Assembly (NCBI GenBank): GCA_964445105.1
Contig: CAYUJS010000003.1
Span: 14,426 to 78,425, forward strand
DNA length: 64,000 nt
From: CAWBNS01 sp964445105
Lineage (GTDB): Bacteria; Chlamydiota; Chlamydiia; Chlamydiales; JAJFMA01
Direction: 5' to 3'
The notes below the pieces were generated by a model. It did no database searches. It was not told the DNA's origin and saw only the letters and a list, made by a program, of their open reading frames with translations. Below, piece by piece: positions 1-9,418 of this stretch. Every line of letters starts with the position of its first letter. The stretch's first letter is position 1. Made by a program: the position numbers and the translations under genes.

Positions 1-900
1 GTGCGCATGGAGCTATATCCGCTTACAGAATTTGTCTATCTGAAAACGCTGCTGGTCGGACTGTTCGTGCAGGTGAGGCATACCGTTTTGGACCTCAAAC
101 ATTTGGTTGAATCTTATGCCGATGTGGAGAGAGTTTTGAAGCTGTTGGAAAGAGTAGAGGTTGATGAAGAGCCAAATGTCATCCCGCCTTTATTCACCTC
201 CTCGGCTGAAGCGGTTGTTTGTGTTGGGGTGACGTTTGCGTACCCAGGGGCAGGCGCGCCAGTCCTTAGCGGGGTCGATCTGTCGGTGGAACATGGAAGC
301 AAAGTAGCTATTATCGGCGCAAACGGCTCGGGCAAGTCAACGCTTTTGCACCTGTTATCCGGCTTGTATGTCCCGCAGAGTGGCGCCATTAGTGTTGCAG
401 GGCTAACAGCGACGCAGATGCCGCATAAGGGGGCTTCTGTAGGCTTTTGCTTTCTACCTCAGGATGTCTTCCTGTTTAACGGCACCTTCTACGAAAATCT
501 TGTGTATGGCATGGACCGCCCCTCTAAGAATAGAGTCGCTGCGGCGATGAGTGCAGCTGATTTAGAAAGCGTGGTGGAGCGTCTTCCCCAAGGTTTGCAT
601 ACCCCACTTGGCGAATTTGGCAAAATGCTGTCAGGCGGAGAAAAACAGCGCCTAGCTTTGGCAAGAGCCATGATTTTTAAACCGCGTATTCTTATGATAG
701 ATGAAAGCTTGAACAGTATAGACGCCAAGACTGAAAAAAAAGTTCTGGTGGCTCTTTGCGAGCTTGTTCCCACAATCATCATGGTGAGCCATCGCGAATC
801 CGTTTTTCCCTATTGCGACCGAGTGTACCAGGTGGAGAATGGTCGTTTGTTAGCGCAAGAACCTATCCAACTGGGGCGCGCTTGTCAGTATTCAGGATAA
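1..900 (+). CDS. ABC exporter ATP-binding domain (3' part of gene)
   Basis: This is the C-terminal part of a fused membrane/ATPase ABC exporter. The reading frame is open at the window edge, so the true start lies upstream. The first 50 or so residues look like the end of a transmembrane domain and linker. The nucleotide-binding domain follows, with Walker A GANGSGKST near residue 105, signature LSGGEKQR near 210, Walker B ILMIDES near 230 and the H-loop residue in MVSHRES near 262. It probably exports lipid, peptide or drug; the substrate cannot be told from this half. The closing residues are not conserved-looking. Confidence is high for the family and low for the cargo. Confidence 0.9.
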   Translation: MRMELYPLTEFVYLKTLLVGLFVQVRHTVLDLKHLVESYADVERVLKLLERVEVDEEPNVIPPLFTSSAEAVVCVGVTFAYPGAGAPVLSGVDLSVEHGSKVAIIGANGSGKSTLLHLLSGLYVPQSGAISVAGLTATQMPHKGASVGFCFLPQDVFLFNGTFYENLVYGMDRPSKNRVAAAMSAADLESVVERLPQGLHTPLGEFGKMLSGGEKQRLALARAMIFKPRILMIDESLNSIDAKTEKKVLVALCELVPTIIMVSHRESVFPYCDRVYQVENGRLLAQEPIQLGRACQYSG

Positions 901-1034
901 CTTGGATTAGATCGACACTAGCTGCCACGGCATTTTCTTGTGCGCGTTGCGCGCACCGATTGGTGTTATGCAGCCTTACCTTAGTCTTCGAAAAAATTAT
1001 GCCTTTCTGCGTATGCCATACAAGGCCGCACGTG

Positions 1035-1082
1035 TGATCGATTCAGGTGAGCCCAGGCCCTAGGCGGGGGCTGTGTCGATCA
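1035..1082. other. long imperfect hairpin downstream of the ABC gene
   Basis: TGATCGA (1035-1041) pairs with TCGATCA (1076-1082), and an inner AGCCC (1050-1054) pairs with GGGCT (1068-1072). No T-run follows, so it is not a standard intrinsic terminator. It lies in the 411-bp stretch between the ABC gene and aconitase, which otherwise holds only the repeat element at 1139-1287. The role is unknown; an mRNA 3'-end stabiliser or protein-binding site is possible. Confidence 0.4.
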
Positions 1083-1138
1083 TGCTCCGTCTTAATTCGT
1101 CCATAGGAAAAAAATCTATAAATAGACACAATAACCAA

Positions 1139-1287
1139 CAGCTCCCGCTAAAAGAAGAAACCGGTTCAGTGAGGGCTGACAGTAGGCTCAGTTTGCGACG
1201 AATTCGTAGCCGAAGCTACGGGTGAGGAGCAAGATGAGGCTGATGGCCGCCCCGGAGCCAGTCGGTTTCTTCTTTTAGCGGGAGCTG
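1139..1287 (+). mobile_element. MITE-like element, copy A (149 bp, perfect 25-bp TIRs)
   Basis: A 25-bp sequence beginning CAGCTCCCGCTAAAAG at 1139-1163 recurs as a perfect inverted repeat at 1263-1287. The interior (about 1170-1250) matches, in inverse orientation, the interior of the copy at 29032-29189, including the blocks GGTGAGGAGCAA and GTAGCCGAAGC. No reading frame fits inside, so it would be non-autonomous. It ends only about 24 nt before the aconitase start, so the aconitase leader may contain it. No clear target-site duplication is visible. Confidence 0.8.
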
Positions 1288-1311
1288 CCGCAAGCAAACG
1301 ACCTATCGGTG

Positions 1312-4188
1312 ATGAAATTTATGACTGTTCTACCTGATCCTCTCAAAGCTCTGCGATTTTTAGACAGAGACAAAACCTGCGCTTACTACTCTTTACAGGC
1401 TCTAAATGAGGCAGGCATCGGCGATGTCTCCCGGCTTCCTGTATCGATCCGCATCGTACTGGAGGCACTGGTGCGCCACTGCGACGGGGTGCGGGTAACT
1501 GAAGAGGATGTGCGCCATTTAGCTCATTGGAATCCGTCTAAGCCTTGCCTCGGCGATGTGCCTTTTGTGGTGGCGCGCGTGATTTTGCAAGATTTTACAG
1601 GCGTACCGCTGATGGTAGACTTGGCCGCAATCCGTGATGCTGTTGCCCTACAAGGCAAAGACGCAACTAGCGTTGAACCGCTGGTGCCCGTCGATCTCGT
1701 GGTCGACCACTCAGTGCAGGTGGATCGCGCTGGCACAGAGGACTCTTTTAGCTTTAATCTCAAAACAGAATACCAGCGCAATCAAGAGCGCTACGCTTTC
1801 CTTAAATGGGGCCAACAAGCATTTAAAACCTTTACTGTGGTACCGCCAGGCATTGGTATTGTCCACCAAATTAATCTGGAATATCTGGCTAGCGTGGTGA
1901 CCCACCAGCAGATAGACGGAGTGCGCCTGCTGCACCCTGATACAGTTGTAGGAACAGACTCACACACGACAATGATCAACGGGTTAGGCGTTGTAGGTTG
2001 GGGCGTAGGCGGGATTGAGGCCGAAGCAGCGATGCTGGGCCAGCCCGTTGCACTACAGACGCCTGAAGTGATCGGTGTTCAGCTGAGTGGGCGCTTGCGC
2101 GACGGGGTTACAGCCACCGATTTAACGCTGCGTCTTACAGAACTGCTGCGCTCAGAAAAGGTAGTGGGTAAGTTCGTCGAATTTTTCGGAGAGGGTGCTG
2201 CTAGCCTCTCGGTGGCTGATCGCGCCACTATCGCCAACATGGCCCCAGAGTACGGCGCGACCATGGGTTTTTTTCCTGCCGATGAAAAAACACTAGATTA
2301 CCTGAAGATGACCGGGCGATCAGAGGCGCACATCGCCGAGATTAAAGAATATCTGGAAGCGCAAGGGTTGTTTGGCATATCTCTTGCAGGGCAGCTAGAT
2401 TTTACCAAAGCCATCAGCCTCGACCTAAATATGATTAATCCCTGCGTTTCCGGTCCTAAGCGCCCCCAAGACAGCATTGATCTGCCTCTACTCAAAACAA
2501 AATTTGAAGAACTTCTCGCCTCTCCTGTCAATACAGGCGGCTACGGCATCTCTTCAGAAAAGCGCAACCTCAAGATTTGTGTTCACCTGGGCGGGGCCTT
2601 CCCTCTGACAAAGTATCATATATCCGGTGGTGCTTCCAACCTGGAGAGTCAGGTGGCGAACGAGCCATGGGGCGAGGCGGAGATGGTCACCAACCGCCCT
2701 CTATCCTACGTTTTAGCCAGCACCGGCAGCCGTCGTGAGGAAGTCAAGTGTGACGCTGTGCTGAGCCATGGGTCGGTGGTTGTCGCTGCCATCACTAGCT
2801 GTACCAACACCAGCAACCCGGAGGTGATGATTGCTGCCGGGCTGCTTGCGAAAAAAGCCGTGGAACGCGGTCTGAAGGTGAACCAGAAGATCAAAACTAG
2901 TTTGGCTCCAGGCTCGCGCGTCGTGACCGATTACTTACAAAAAACGGGTTTGGACAAACCTCTTGAAAGCCTAGGCTTTCATCTAGTCGCATATGGCTGC
3001 ACAACTTGTATCGGCAATAGTGGTCCCTTAGACGAAAATATCGAGCAGGCGATAAAAGAACATGATCTGGTCGTGGCAAGTGTACTCAGCGGCAACCGAA
3101 ACTTTGAAGCGCGGATCCATAGTTCTATTAAAGCGAACTTTTTGATGTCTCCCCCGCTCGTGGTCGCCTTTGCGCTAGCTGGTAGAATAGACATCGATAT
3201 GGACTCCGAGCCCCTAGTTTACGATGCAAAGGGCAATGCGGTGTTTCTGCAAGATCTTTGGCCCAGCGAGCAGGAGATTACCGCGGCTATCGCAATAGGT
3301 GTGCAGCCTGAAATGTTTCAAAGAAGGTACGCAAACATTCATCAGGACAGCGGCGTCTGGAATGACGTTCAAGCGGCGACCGGTTCGCGCTATAAATGGG
3401 ATCCAAAGAGCACGTACATCCAAGAGCCCCCCTATTTTAAAAATTTTAAACCGGATGCGCCCTCTACGCACAGCTTAAAAGGCATGCGCTGTTTGGCTTT
3501 GCTAGGCGATTCTGTCACCACCGACCACATCTCTCCCGCAGGCGCCTTTAAATCCGATTCGCCGGCCGGCAAATATTTGATAGATCTTGGCGTAAAGCCC
3601 GAGGAACTCAACAGCTACGGTAGCCGGCGCGGTAACCACGAGGTGATGATGCGCGGCACCTTTGCGAACGTCCGCATTCGCAACCAGATAGCCGACGGCA
3701 AAGAGGGCGGGTTCACCAAGCTCATTCCGGATGATACCCTCATGCACATCTTCGATGCTGCTCAGATCTATGCAAAAAGGCAGATCCCGCTGATCGTATT
3801 AGCCGGCAAAGATTATGGTATGGGCAGCTCGCGCGATTGGGCGGCTAAAGGGGCTGCCCTATTAGGCGTTAAGGTGGTCATCGCCCAAAGCTTTGAACGC
3901 ATCCACCGCAGTAATCTAATAGGGATGGGTGTTCTCCCCTTGCAATTGCCCGAAGGCCAGAGCTACGAATCGCTAGGCCTAAAAGGCAACGAACTATTTA
4001 CCATCAAGGGCTTCGACCAGGGCTTTATGCCCCAGCAAAATTTGATTCTTGAAATCGAATGCGAAGGCACGAAAAAAAAGACAACGGTGATTTCCCGTCT
4101 CGATAGCCCTATCGAAGTAGAGTACTACAAGCATGGCGGCATCATGGCCTACGTACTAAGGCGGTTTGTAGGCAGTAGCTCCCGCTAA
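1312..4188 (+). CDS. acnA: aconitate hydratase (AcnA type)
   Basis: The product interconverts citrate and isocitrate in the TCA cycle, with a [4Fe-4S] cluster in the cytosol. At about 958 residues it is slightly longer than usual for AcnA. Cluster ligands are visible in SCTNTSNP and in GCTTCIGNSGPL, and the C-terminal swivel domain carries GDSVTTDHISPAG, SYGSRRGNHEVM and GSSRDWAAKG. Start choice is uncertain: GTG 1309, ATG 1312 and ATG 1321 are close together and none has a strong ribosome binding site. Repeat elements lie on both sides, and the last residues (GSSSR, then TAA) come from a terminal repeat of the 4173-4211 relic. The gene implies a more complete TCA cycle than Chlamydiaceae have. 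Confidence 0.97.
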   Translation: MKFMTVLPDPLKALRFLDRDKTCAYYSLQALNEAGIGDVSRLPVSIRIVLEALVRHCDGVRVTEEDVRHLAHWNPSKPCLGDVPFVVARVILQDFTGVPLMVDLAAIRDAVALQGKDATSVEPLVPVDLVVDHSVQVDRAGTEDSFSFNLKTEYQRNQERYAFLKWGQQAFKTFTVVPPGIGIVHQINLEYLASVVTHQQIDGVRLLHPDTVVGTDSHTTMINGLGVVGWGVGGIEAEAAMLGQPVALQTPEVIGVQLSGRLRDGVTATDLTLRLTELLRSEKVVGKFVEFFGEGAASLSVADRATIANMAPEYGATMGFFPADEKTLDYLKMTGRSEAHIAEIKEYLEAQGLFGISLAGQLDFTKAISLDLNMINPCVSGPKRPQDSIDLPLLKTKFEELLASPVNTGGYGISSEKRNLKICVHLGGAFPLTKYHISGGASNLESQVANEPWGEAEMVTNRPLSYVLASTGSRREEVKCDAVLSHGSVVVAAITSCTNTSNPEVMIAAGLLAKKAVERGLKVNQKIKTSLAPGSRVVTDYLQKTGLDKPLESLGFHLVAYGCTTCIGNSGPLDENIEQAIKEHDLVVASVLSGNRNFEARIHSSIKANFLMSPPLVVAFALAGRIDIDMDSEPLVYDAKGNAVFLQDLWPSEQEITAAIAIGVQPEMFQRRYANIHQDSGVWNDVQAATGSRYKWDPKSTYIQEPPYFKNFKPDAPSTHSLKGMRCLALLGDSVTTDHISPAGAFKSDSPAGKYLIDLGVKPEELNSYGSRRGNHEVMMRGTFANVRIRNQIADGKEGGFTKLIPDDTLMHIFDAAQIYAKRQIPLIVLAGKDYGMGSSRDWAAKGAALLGVKVVIAQSFERIHRSNLIGMGVLPLQLPEGQSYESLGLKGNELFTIKGFDQGFMPQQNLILEIECEGTKKKTTVISRLDSPIEVEYYKHGGIMAYVLRRFVGSSSR

Positions 4189-4211
4189 AAAAAAATTAGC
4201 AGAGACCGCTG
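4173..4211 (+). repeat. short relic of the MITE-like element, overlaps acnA stop
   Basis: CAGTAGCTCCCGCTAAAAA matches the element's terminal repeat. It is followed by a degenerate inverted partner (TTAGCAGAGACCGCTG), with the interior missing. The TAA inside the repeat is the acnA stop codon. Stem potential followed by TTTTT just downstream means it could also terminate acnA transcription. It is either a solo repeat pair left by internal deletion or an independent hairpin resembling the element. Confidence 0.55.
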
Positions 4212-4291
4212 ATTTTTAGGTTCGAGCCTTGCCCCTAAATACGCATATCCTTACCATGCCGTTTTTGTCCTCTACCCAGGAAGTGGTCGCG

Positions 4292-5146
4292 ATGCGAATT
4301 CTAGTTTTGGCTGTTTTGGCGTTATTTTGGGCGTCTTGCGTTGATGCAGCGGAGAGCGGCCAGGTTGCTGCAACGACGTTAAGAAGCCGCTCGTTGAGAA
4401 ACAGCCATGACATATGGGTCTACACTCCACCGGGCTATAGCGAGCAGGCACAGGCCTACCCTTTATTGATTGTTTTTGATGGACAAGCTTACATTTCCGA
4501 CGAGTCGGTGCACACTCCCAAAATACTCGATCAGCTGATTAACGCAGGAGAAATTCGGCCCACTTTAACGGTCTTTATCAGCAGTGGAGAGCAGAAGCGC
4601 CGCAATAAAGAGCTTCTCTGTTACGAGCCATTTGCGCGCTTTGTATCCAAGGATGTCTTGGGCTATATGCACAAGCATTACAACGTCTCTAGTGATCCAG
4701 CAGACGTGGTAGTCGCTGGGTCTAGCTATGGCGGATTGGCTGCAGCTTATGTGGCATTTCTACACTCTGACCAAATTGGAAACGTGCTTTCTCAATCCGG
4801 AGCTTTCTATTGGGCACTGCCTAAATGTGACCGTAATCCCTCTTATTTGATCAGACAGTATCGCCGCTCTGAATGTCTGCCTGTGCGATTTCACCTGGAA
4901 GCCGGCAATTGGGAGACAGAAGGGCGAAACAGCGTCCTAGCTGTGAACCGCCAAATGCAGCAGGTACTGCGTGCAAAAGGCTACGACGTCTCCTACCAAG
5001 AGTTCAAAGGAGGGCACGAATATAAATACTGGCGTGAAACACTCTCGGAAGGGCTTAAAGTGCTTTTGGCGCCCTCTTGCCCAACCCTAATCGAAAAAAT
5101 ATCAGCGGCAATAAAAACAGTTCTCGTTGAACAAGTGCCTGCCTAG
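4292..5146 (+). CDS. secreted esterase of the enterochelin esterase-like (PF00756) family
   Basis: This is a predicted alpha/beta-hydrolase that is exported. The chosen ATG (4292) gives a signal peptide (hydrophobic LVLAVLALFWA, small residues before the mature part) and is preceded by AGGAAG; an upstream ATG at 4229 would bury the signal. The nucleophile elbow is GSSYGG, and a late GGHEYKYW suits the catalytic His. The mature protein of about 265 residues fits the Fes/esterase-D superfamily. It stands alone between acnA and a convergent gene. The natural substrate is unknown; an acyl or trehalose-type ester, or a siderophore ester, is possible. Confidence 0.8.
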   Translation: MRILVLAVLALFWASCVDAAESGQVAATTLRSRSLRNSHDIWVYTPPGYSEQAQAYPLLIVFDGQAYISDESVHTPKILDQLINAGEIRPTLTVFISSGEQKRRNKELLCYEPFARFVSKDVLGYMHKHYNVSSDPADVVVAGSSYGGLAAAYVAFLHSDQIGNVLSQSGAFYWALPKCDRNPSYLIRQYRRSECLPVRFHLEAGNWETEGRNSVLAVNRQMQQVLRAKGYDVSYQEFKGGHEYKYWRETLSEGLKVLLAPSCPTLIEKISAAIKTVLVEQVPA

Positions 5147-5191
5147 CAAAAATATCGAAAAATCCCTACGAGGGCTTGTTGCTAAAGATCG

Positions 5192-6583
5192 TTATGTCTG
5201 AATTGGCAGCTTTTGTTGGCTCCACGCTTGCATGCCGCCTTGGACGCTGTGTACGTTCTTAAAACCGGCTTTGTAAAGCAACGAGGCTGCAATTGACGCT
5301 CGCGGGCCCATTTCACACACTGTATAAACAGGTTGATTTTTGGGAATGAATGCCAATTGCTGGGTTAGCGATGCGAGTTCAATATGCAGCGCATTAGCGA
5401 TATGGCCATTTTTCCATTCGACAGCGGTTCTCACGTCCACCACACAAACCTGCTCTTTACGACCTGCTACTAGCTCTGGGGCTGCTAAAGGTATCGTTGA
5501 GAGCGGCTCCACTTGCTGAGTGAACTGCGGTTTGAAAAGACAGTAGCCGATTATCTGATCGAGGCCGACCAAACGCAGAGTCGAAAGCGCAGACTGCAAA
5601 GCCTCTTCACTGGGGCCGATCACAGCAATAGGGCTTCCCGGGGGGATAAACTCCACTGCCCACTTGGCGAACGATGCTGCCACAGGAATGTTTACCGAGC
5701 CGGTGACAAAGCCCTTTGAAAACTCTTCTAGGGCGCGCACATCTAGTAAGAAGGTTTTATGTGGATCCAACGCCGCTATCTCGCAGGGCGGCATATTGCG
5801 CGACGGCACCAGGTCGGCTAGCAGCGTCTGCCCGGCGAGGTTAATTTGCTTCATGCGCGCAAAATAGCTGGGCAGCGGAGGCGTATTTTGAAGCAGCTTT
5901 TCCATCCAGCTGTCTTCAGAATCTACTTGCAACAGGGGATTAACGAGCCTCTCGTAGCCCAAGGTAGATGAATCCATGCCACCAATTAGTTTGCCACACA
6001 AGGATCCTGAGCCGTGAGCCGGGAATATCGCTAGATAGTCGGGTAGCTTGGGTAGCACGTTTATAATAGAGAGGTAAAGCTGCTTTGTGAGGGTCTTGGC
6101 TGCCTCTTCCCCAAGTAAATCTGGACGACCAGCGCTGTCGACGAGTAGAAAATCTCCTGTGAGAGCCATGCAGGGATGCTCTTTACTGCGTGTGCCATCA
6201 AACACGATATAGCTCATATGTTCAGGGCTGTGGCCGGGCGTGTGCCAGGCCTGTATGCGCACTGAACCTAGGTCCACCTCATCGCGGTCTTGTAGCGCTC
6301 TGTCAGCGTACTGCGGCGTCCAGCCCTGGCCGGCCGCGCCAGAGCAGTGAATCGTCGCCTTGCCCTTCAAGTGGTGCTTGAGCTCTCTGGCGCCGGAAAG
6401 GAAGTCAGCGTGGACATGAGTTTCCAAGATATCAGTGATCGATAGCTTTTCGCTTTCGATAAGCTTCAGGATGGGCGTGATATTTCTTACGGGATCGACC
6501 ACAGCGCACTGGTTAGTTTTTTGGTCGACGAGCAGGTAGGTGAAAATAGCCAGTTCACGAGTTGACAACCGGTGCATGCGCAT
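5192..6583 (-). CDS. MBL-fold persulfide dioxygenase-like protein with two rhodanese domains
   Basis: The N-terminal metallo-beta-lactamase fold carries THVHADFLSG, HTPGHSPEH, LTGDFLLVD and FPAHGSGS, as in ETHE1/CstB-type glutathione-persulfide dioxygenases. Two rhodanese domains follow. The first (about residues 265-340) has PIAVIG where a catalytic Cys is expected and looks inactive. The second has YTVCEMGPR with an apparent active Cys. The ATG at 6583 is chosen because an upstream start at 6637 would begin inside a repeat relic. It probably oxidises or transfers sulfane sulfur in the cytosol. It may work with the YgaP-like rhodanese at 22284, although that gene is far away. Confidence 0.85.
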   Translation of the reverse strand: MRMHRLSTRELAIFTYLLVDQKTNQCAVVDPVRNITPILKLIESEKLSITDILETHVHADFLSGARELKHHLKGKATIHCSGAAGQGWTPQYADRALQDRDEVDLGSVRIQAWHTPGHSPEHMSYIVFDGTRSKEHPCMALTGDFLLVDSAGRPDLLGEEAAKTLTKQLYLSIINVLPKLPDYLAIFPAHGSGSLCGKLIGGMDSSTLGYERLVNPLLQVDSEDSWMEKLLQNTPPLPSYFARMKQINLAGQTLLADLVPSRNMPPCEIAALDPHKTFLLDVRALEEFSKGFVTGSVNIPVAASFAKWAVEFIPPGSPIAVIGPSEEALQSALSTLRLVGLDQIIGYCLFKPQFTQQVEPLSTIPLAAPELVAGRKEQVCVVDVRTAVEWKNGHIANALHIELASLTQQLAFIPKNQPVYTVCEMGPRASIAASLLYKAGFKNVHSVQGGMQAWSQQKLPIQT

Positions 6584-6620
6584 AGAAAAAACCTCGGGGT
6601 GTATGATCCTTTTAAGCAGG

Positions 6621-6715
6621 CCAGCAGCTTCTGGCAAACAGGAAAGCAGGCCGGCTCCGGGATAGCTTATTTTGTTTCTCGCGGGATTGGTTCTTTTTTT
6701 AGCGGGAACTGCTGG
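6621..6715. repeat. truncated MITE-like element between MBL gene and rlmN
   Basis: The right terminus is well preserved (TTTTTTTAGCGGGAACTGCTGG, 6694-6715). The left edge CCAGCAGCTTCTGG (6621-6634) is a partial match, and most of the interior is gone. It occupies the intergenic gap between the divergently transcribed MBL gene and rlmN, so promoters of both must lie in or around it. Confidence 0.6.
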
Positions 6716-6774
6716 TTAATAACAAGGGCTTTTCCTTCTTGATTTCTTCAAGTCATTCATTTACAATATCTCCT

Positions 6775-7851
6775 ATGTCTGAGCGGAAAAAGTTTGCATT
6801 AGATTTGTCTGAAACAGAATGGCGGGAGTGGTTAGCTACGATTGGTGCTCCGGCGTTCGCAGCCAAGCAAATTCTCGACTGGATTTTTCGTCATCATGTG
6901 ACAGACCCGCTTAAATTTTCTAACCTCTCTTTAGCTGTGCGCGAGGCTCTTTTAGCGGGGTTTGAGTGGGAAGGCTACGCCATCGATTCCGCGCTATCTT
7001 CTATAGATGGAAGTGAGAAACTGCTCTTGAAGACAACCGACGGTTTATTTACCGAGCTGGTGATTATGCCCTCAGAGAACCGCATGACACTCTGTGTGAG
7101 CAGTCAAGTAGGCTGTCGCATGGGCTGCACCTTCTGCCAAACTGGAAAAATTGGCTTCAAACGCCATCTTAGCCGCGGAGAAATCTTGGCGCAGGTCATA
7201 CTGGCCAATCAACGGCTAAGCGAGCGCAAAGTTTCCAACGTGGTTTTTATGGGGATGGGAGAGCCTTTGGACAACTACGATGAGGTCGTGGCGGCCTGCC
7301 GGGTGATGATCGATCTACGTTACTTTGGACTCTCGAAGCATCGCGTGACTGTCTCTACTTCGGGCCTCATTCCCGAGATCCAGCGCTTAGGACAGGATCT
7401 GCCCGTACGTTTGGCCATTTCGCTTCATTCCGCCGACGATGCCCATCGTAGCGCGATGATGCCGGTCAACCGTAAATATCCACTGGCGGAACTGAAGAAG
7501 GTGCTGCTGGAATATCCCGCTCCTTCGCGTTATGGCATCACCTTCGAGTATGTGATGATCAAAGGCGAAAACGACTCTATCAAAGATGCCAAACGTTTGG
7601 TCTCTTTTCTCCACGGGATCAAAGCGAAAGTAAACTTGATTCCGATGAATCATTTTCCTGGTAGCGCTATGTCGTGCGCGGACTCAGAGCAAATCAAGGC
7701 CTTTCAAACATACTTGAGCGAGCGTTGTATCCCCGCTCCCGTGCGTTACAGTCGCGGGCAGGATGTAAGCGCTGCCTGCGGACAGCTGGCCGCTAAACGC
7801 GAAGAAGAATTAGGTCTAGACCCGCGCATTCTACGTCGTCAGCGCAGTTAA
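6775..7851 (+). CDS. rlmN: 23S rRNA (adenine2503-C2)/tRNA methyltransferase, radical SAM
   Basis: The product methylates C2 of A2503 in 23S rRNA, and A37 in some tRNAs, through radical SAM chemistry. The CxxxCxxC cluster motif sits in GCRMGCTFCQTG, and the second catalytic Cys is in SAACGQLA near the C-terminus. SAM-binding MGMGEPLDNYDEV is present. The ATG 6775 start gives about 358 residues, normal for the family; an in-frame TTG lies 36 nt upstream. It appears monocistronic; rimO, also a radical-SAM modifier of the ribosome, lies convergently downstream. Confidence 0.96.
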   Translation: MSERKKFALDLSETEWREWLATIGAPAFAAKQILDWIFRHHVTDPLKFSNLSLAVREALLAGFEWEGYAIDSALSSIDGSEKLLLKTTDGLFTELVIMPSENRMTLCVSSQVGCRMGCTFCQTGKIGFKRHLSRGEILAQVILANQRLSERKVSNVVFMGMGEPLDNYDEVVAACRVMIDLRYFGLSKHRVTVSTSGLIPEIQRLGQDLPVRLAISLHSADDAHRSAMMPVNRKYPLAELKKVLLEYPAPSRYGITFEYVMIKGENDSIKDAKRLVSFLHGIKAKVNLIPMNHFPGSAMSCADSEQIKAFQTYLSERCIPAPVRYSRGQDVSAACGQLAAKREEELGLDPRILRRQRS

Positions 7852-8074
7852 GGCGCCCTCGTCCGAGTGGGCAATGATTATTGCCGCCGTCCTCATCGCA
7901 TTACTAGCAAGACTGACGGTAGGCTGAGCAAAATTTTTCGAGAGTTGGCCTAAAAAGCGGTAGGCCTCCTGTGCATTGCGCCTTAGGGCGGCCTTTTATG
8001 AGGTATGCTAACAAAAATAACGCAGGTATCGTGAAACAGTCTCATTGTACAGCGGAAGGCCTGAAGATGGCACT

Positions 8075-9418
8075 CTAGACCACTCTGCCCACAAGGTCGT
8101 AGCCGGCGATATCTGTGATTTCAACGGTGTAGATCTGTCCGAATGCTTTCACTAGCCTACCGTCGTTGATGATGACCTCTCCATCAATCTCTGGGCATTG
8201 GCCGCGATGGCGGCCGCGCATGAGTAGATTTGAGTCGGGGTGATACCCCTCAACGATTATGGGAAGGCGCTTGCCGATCCATTTGCGATTGTTTTTCTCA
8301 ACGACTTTTTGCTGTAAGTTGGCCAAATGCTTTTGCCGCTTGCTTTTCACCTCGTCGCTTACCTGTCCAGGGAGGGTGGCTGCGTGGCTACCGGGTTCCT
8401 GCGAAAACTTGAAGATTCCCACATTGTCTAGAGGGTACTCTTGAATGAACTGGCATAGCTCTTCAAACTGCTCTTTAGTCTCTCCTGGGTAGCCCACGAT
8501 CAAGCTGGTGCGGATAGAGATGTCGGGCACCTCTCTGCGCAATTTGGTGAGGCTGTTGATGATGTCTTGCTTGCTTGTCGCGCGGCGCATAGATTTCAAG
8601 AGATCATCGTTTATATGCTGGAGAGGCATGTCGAGGTAGGGGCAGATGCGCGAATCGTTTTTCATCAGCGCGATCACCTCATCGTTGATCTCATCAGGGT
8701 ACAAGTAGAGCAGCCGCAACCAGAAGTCTCCGGGCTCTTTCAGCAGCTCCTGGAGCAAATAAATCAGTCCTTCTACTTTAGAAAATCCTTTGTCGCGGCC
8801 CCAATCACCTAAATCTTGGGCGATCAGGATAATCTCCTTCACACCTTGATTGCGAAGAATGCGGAACTCTTTCAGGATTTGGTCTGTAGGCTTGCTTTTG
8901 AGCGGGCCTTTGATATCTGGGATGATACAGTAAGCACAGCGTTTGCGGCAGCCTTCTGCGATCTTAAGGTAGGCGTAATGTTTAGGGGTGGAAAGCTGGC
9001 GGGGTACTTCGCCGGATTCTAAGTAACTGCGCGCTGTGGTAATCTGCTCGCCTTGCTCGTTGGCGTGTACAGCCTTTAAGATGCCCTCTACGTCTCCAGA
9101 GCCCAGCAGAAAGTCAACTTTGGGCTGGTGCTCTTTGATATCTTGGCTGTGCGTTTGCACCATGCAGCCTGTAACAATCACCTTGGCGGATTTTTTGCGT
9201 TCTGTGATCGCGTTACCAATGGTGTCTAGGGACTCTTGTCGCGATGCTTCAAGGAAGCCGCAGGTATTAATAATGATATAATCTGCTGTGGGTAGCTCTT
9301 GAGCGACCTCATAGCCGGATTGCAGCAAGATGCCAAGCATCACTTCCGTGTCCACTAGGTTGCGGGGGCAGCCTAAACTGATAAAATGGATCTTATTTCC
9401 ACGTTCGCGGAAAGTCAT
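8075..9418 (-). CDS. rimO: ribosomal protein S12 methylthiotransferase
   Basis: This radical-SAM methylthiotransferase acts on Asp88 (E. coli numbering) of protein S12. An N-terminal UPF0004 domain starts with FISLGCPRNLVDTE. The central radical-SAM motif is GCRKRCAYCIIP, and a C-terminal TRAM domain holds EVITDIA-like strands. The start is placed at ATG 9418 (447 residues, usual length). The frame stays open to 9556, with further ATGs giving an extension of up to 46 residues unlike the family, so the start is not certain. The 223-bp gap to rlmN holds no gene. Confidence 0.94.
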   Translation of the reverse strand: MTFRERGNKIHFISLGCPRNLVDTEVMLGILLQSGYEVAQELPTADYIIINTCGFLEASRQESLDTIGNAITERKKSAKVIVTGCMVQTHSQDIKEHQPKVDFLLGSGDVEGILKAVHANEQGEQITTARSYLESGEVPRQLSTPKHYAYLKIAEGCRKRCAYCIIPDIKGPLKSKPTDQILKEFRILRNQGVKEIILIAQDLGDWGRDKGFSKVEGLIYLLQELLKEPGDFWLRLLYLYPDEINDEVIALMKNDSRICPYLDMPLQHINDDLLKSMRRATSKQDIINSLTKLRREVPDISIRTSLIVGYPGETKEQFEELCQFIQEYPLDNVGIFKFSQEPGSHAATLPGQVSDEVKSKRQKHLANLQQKVVEKNNRKWIGKRLPIIVEGYHPDSNLLMRGRHRGQCPEIDGEVIINDGRLVKAFGQIYTVEITDIAGYDLVGRVV

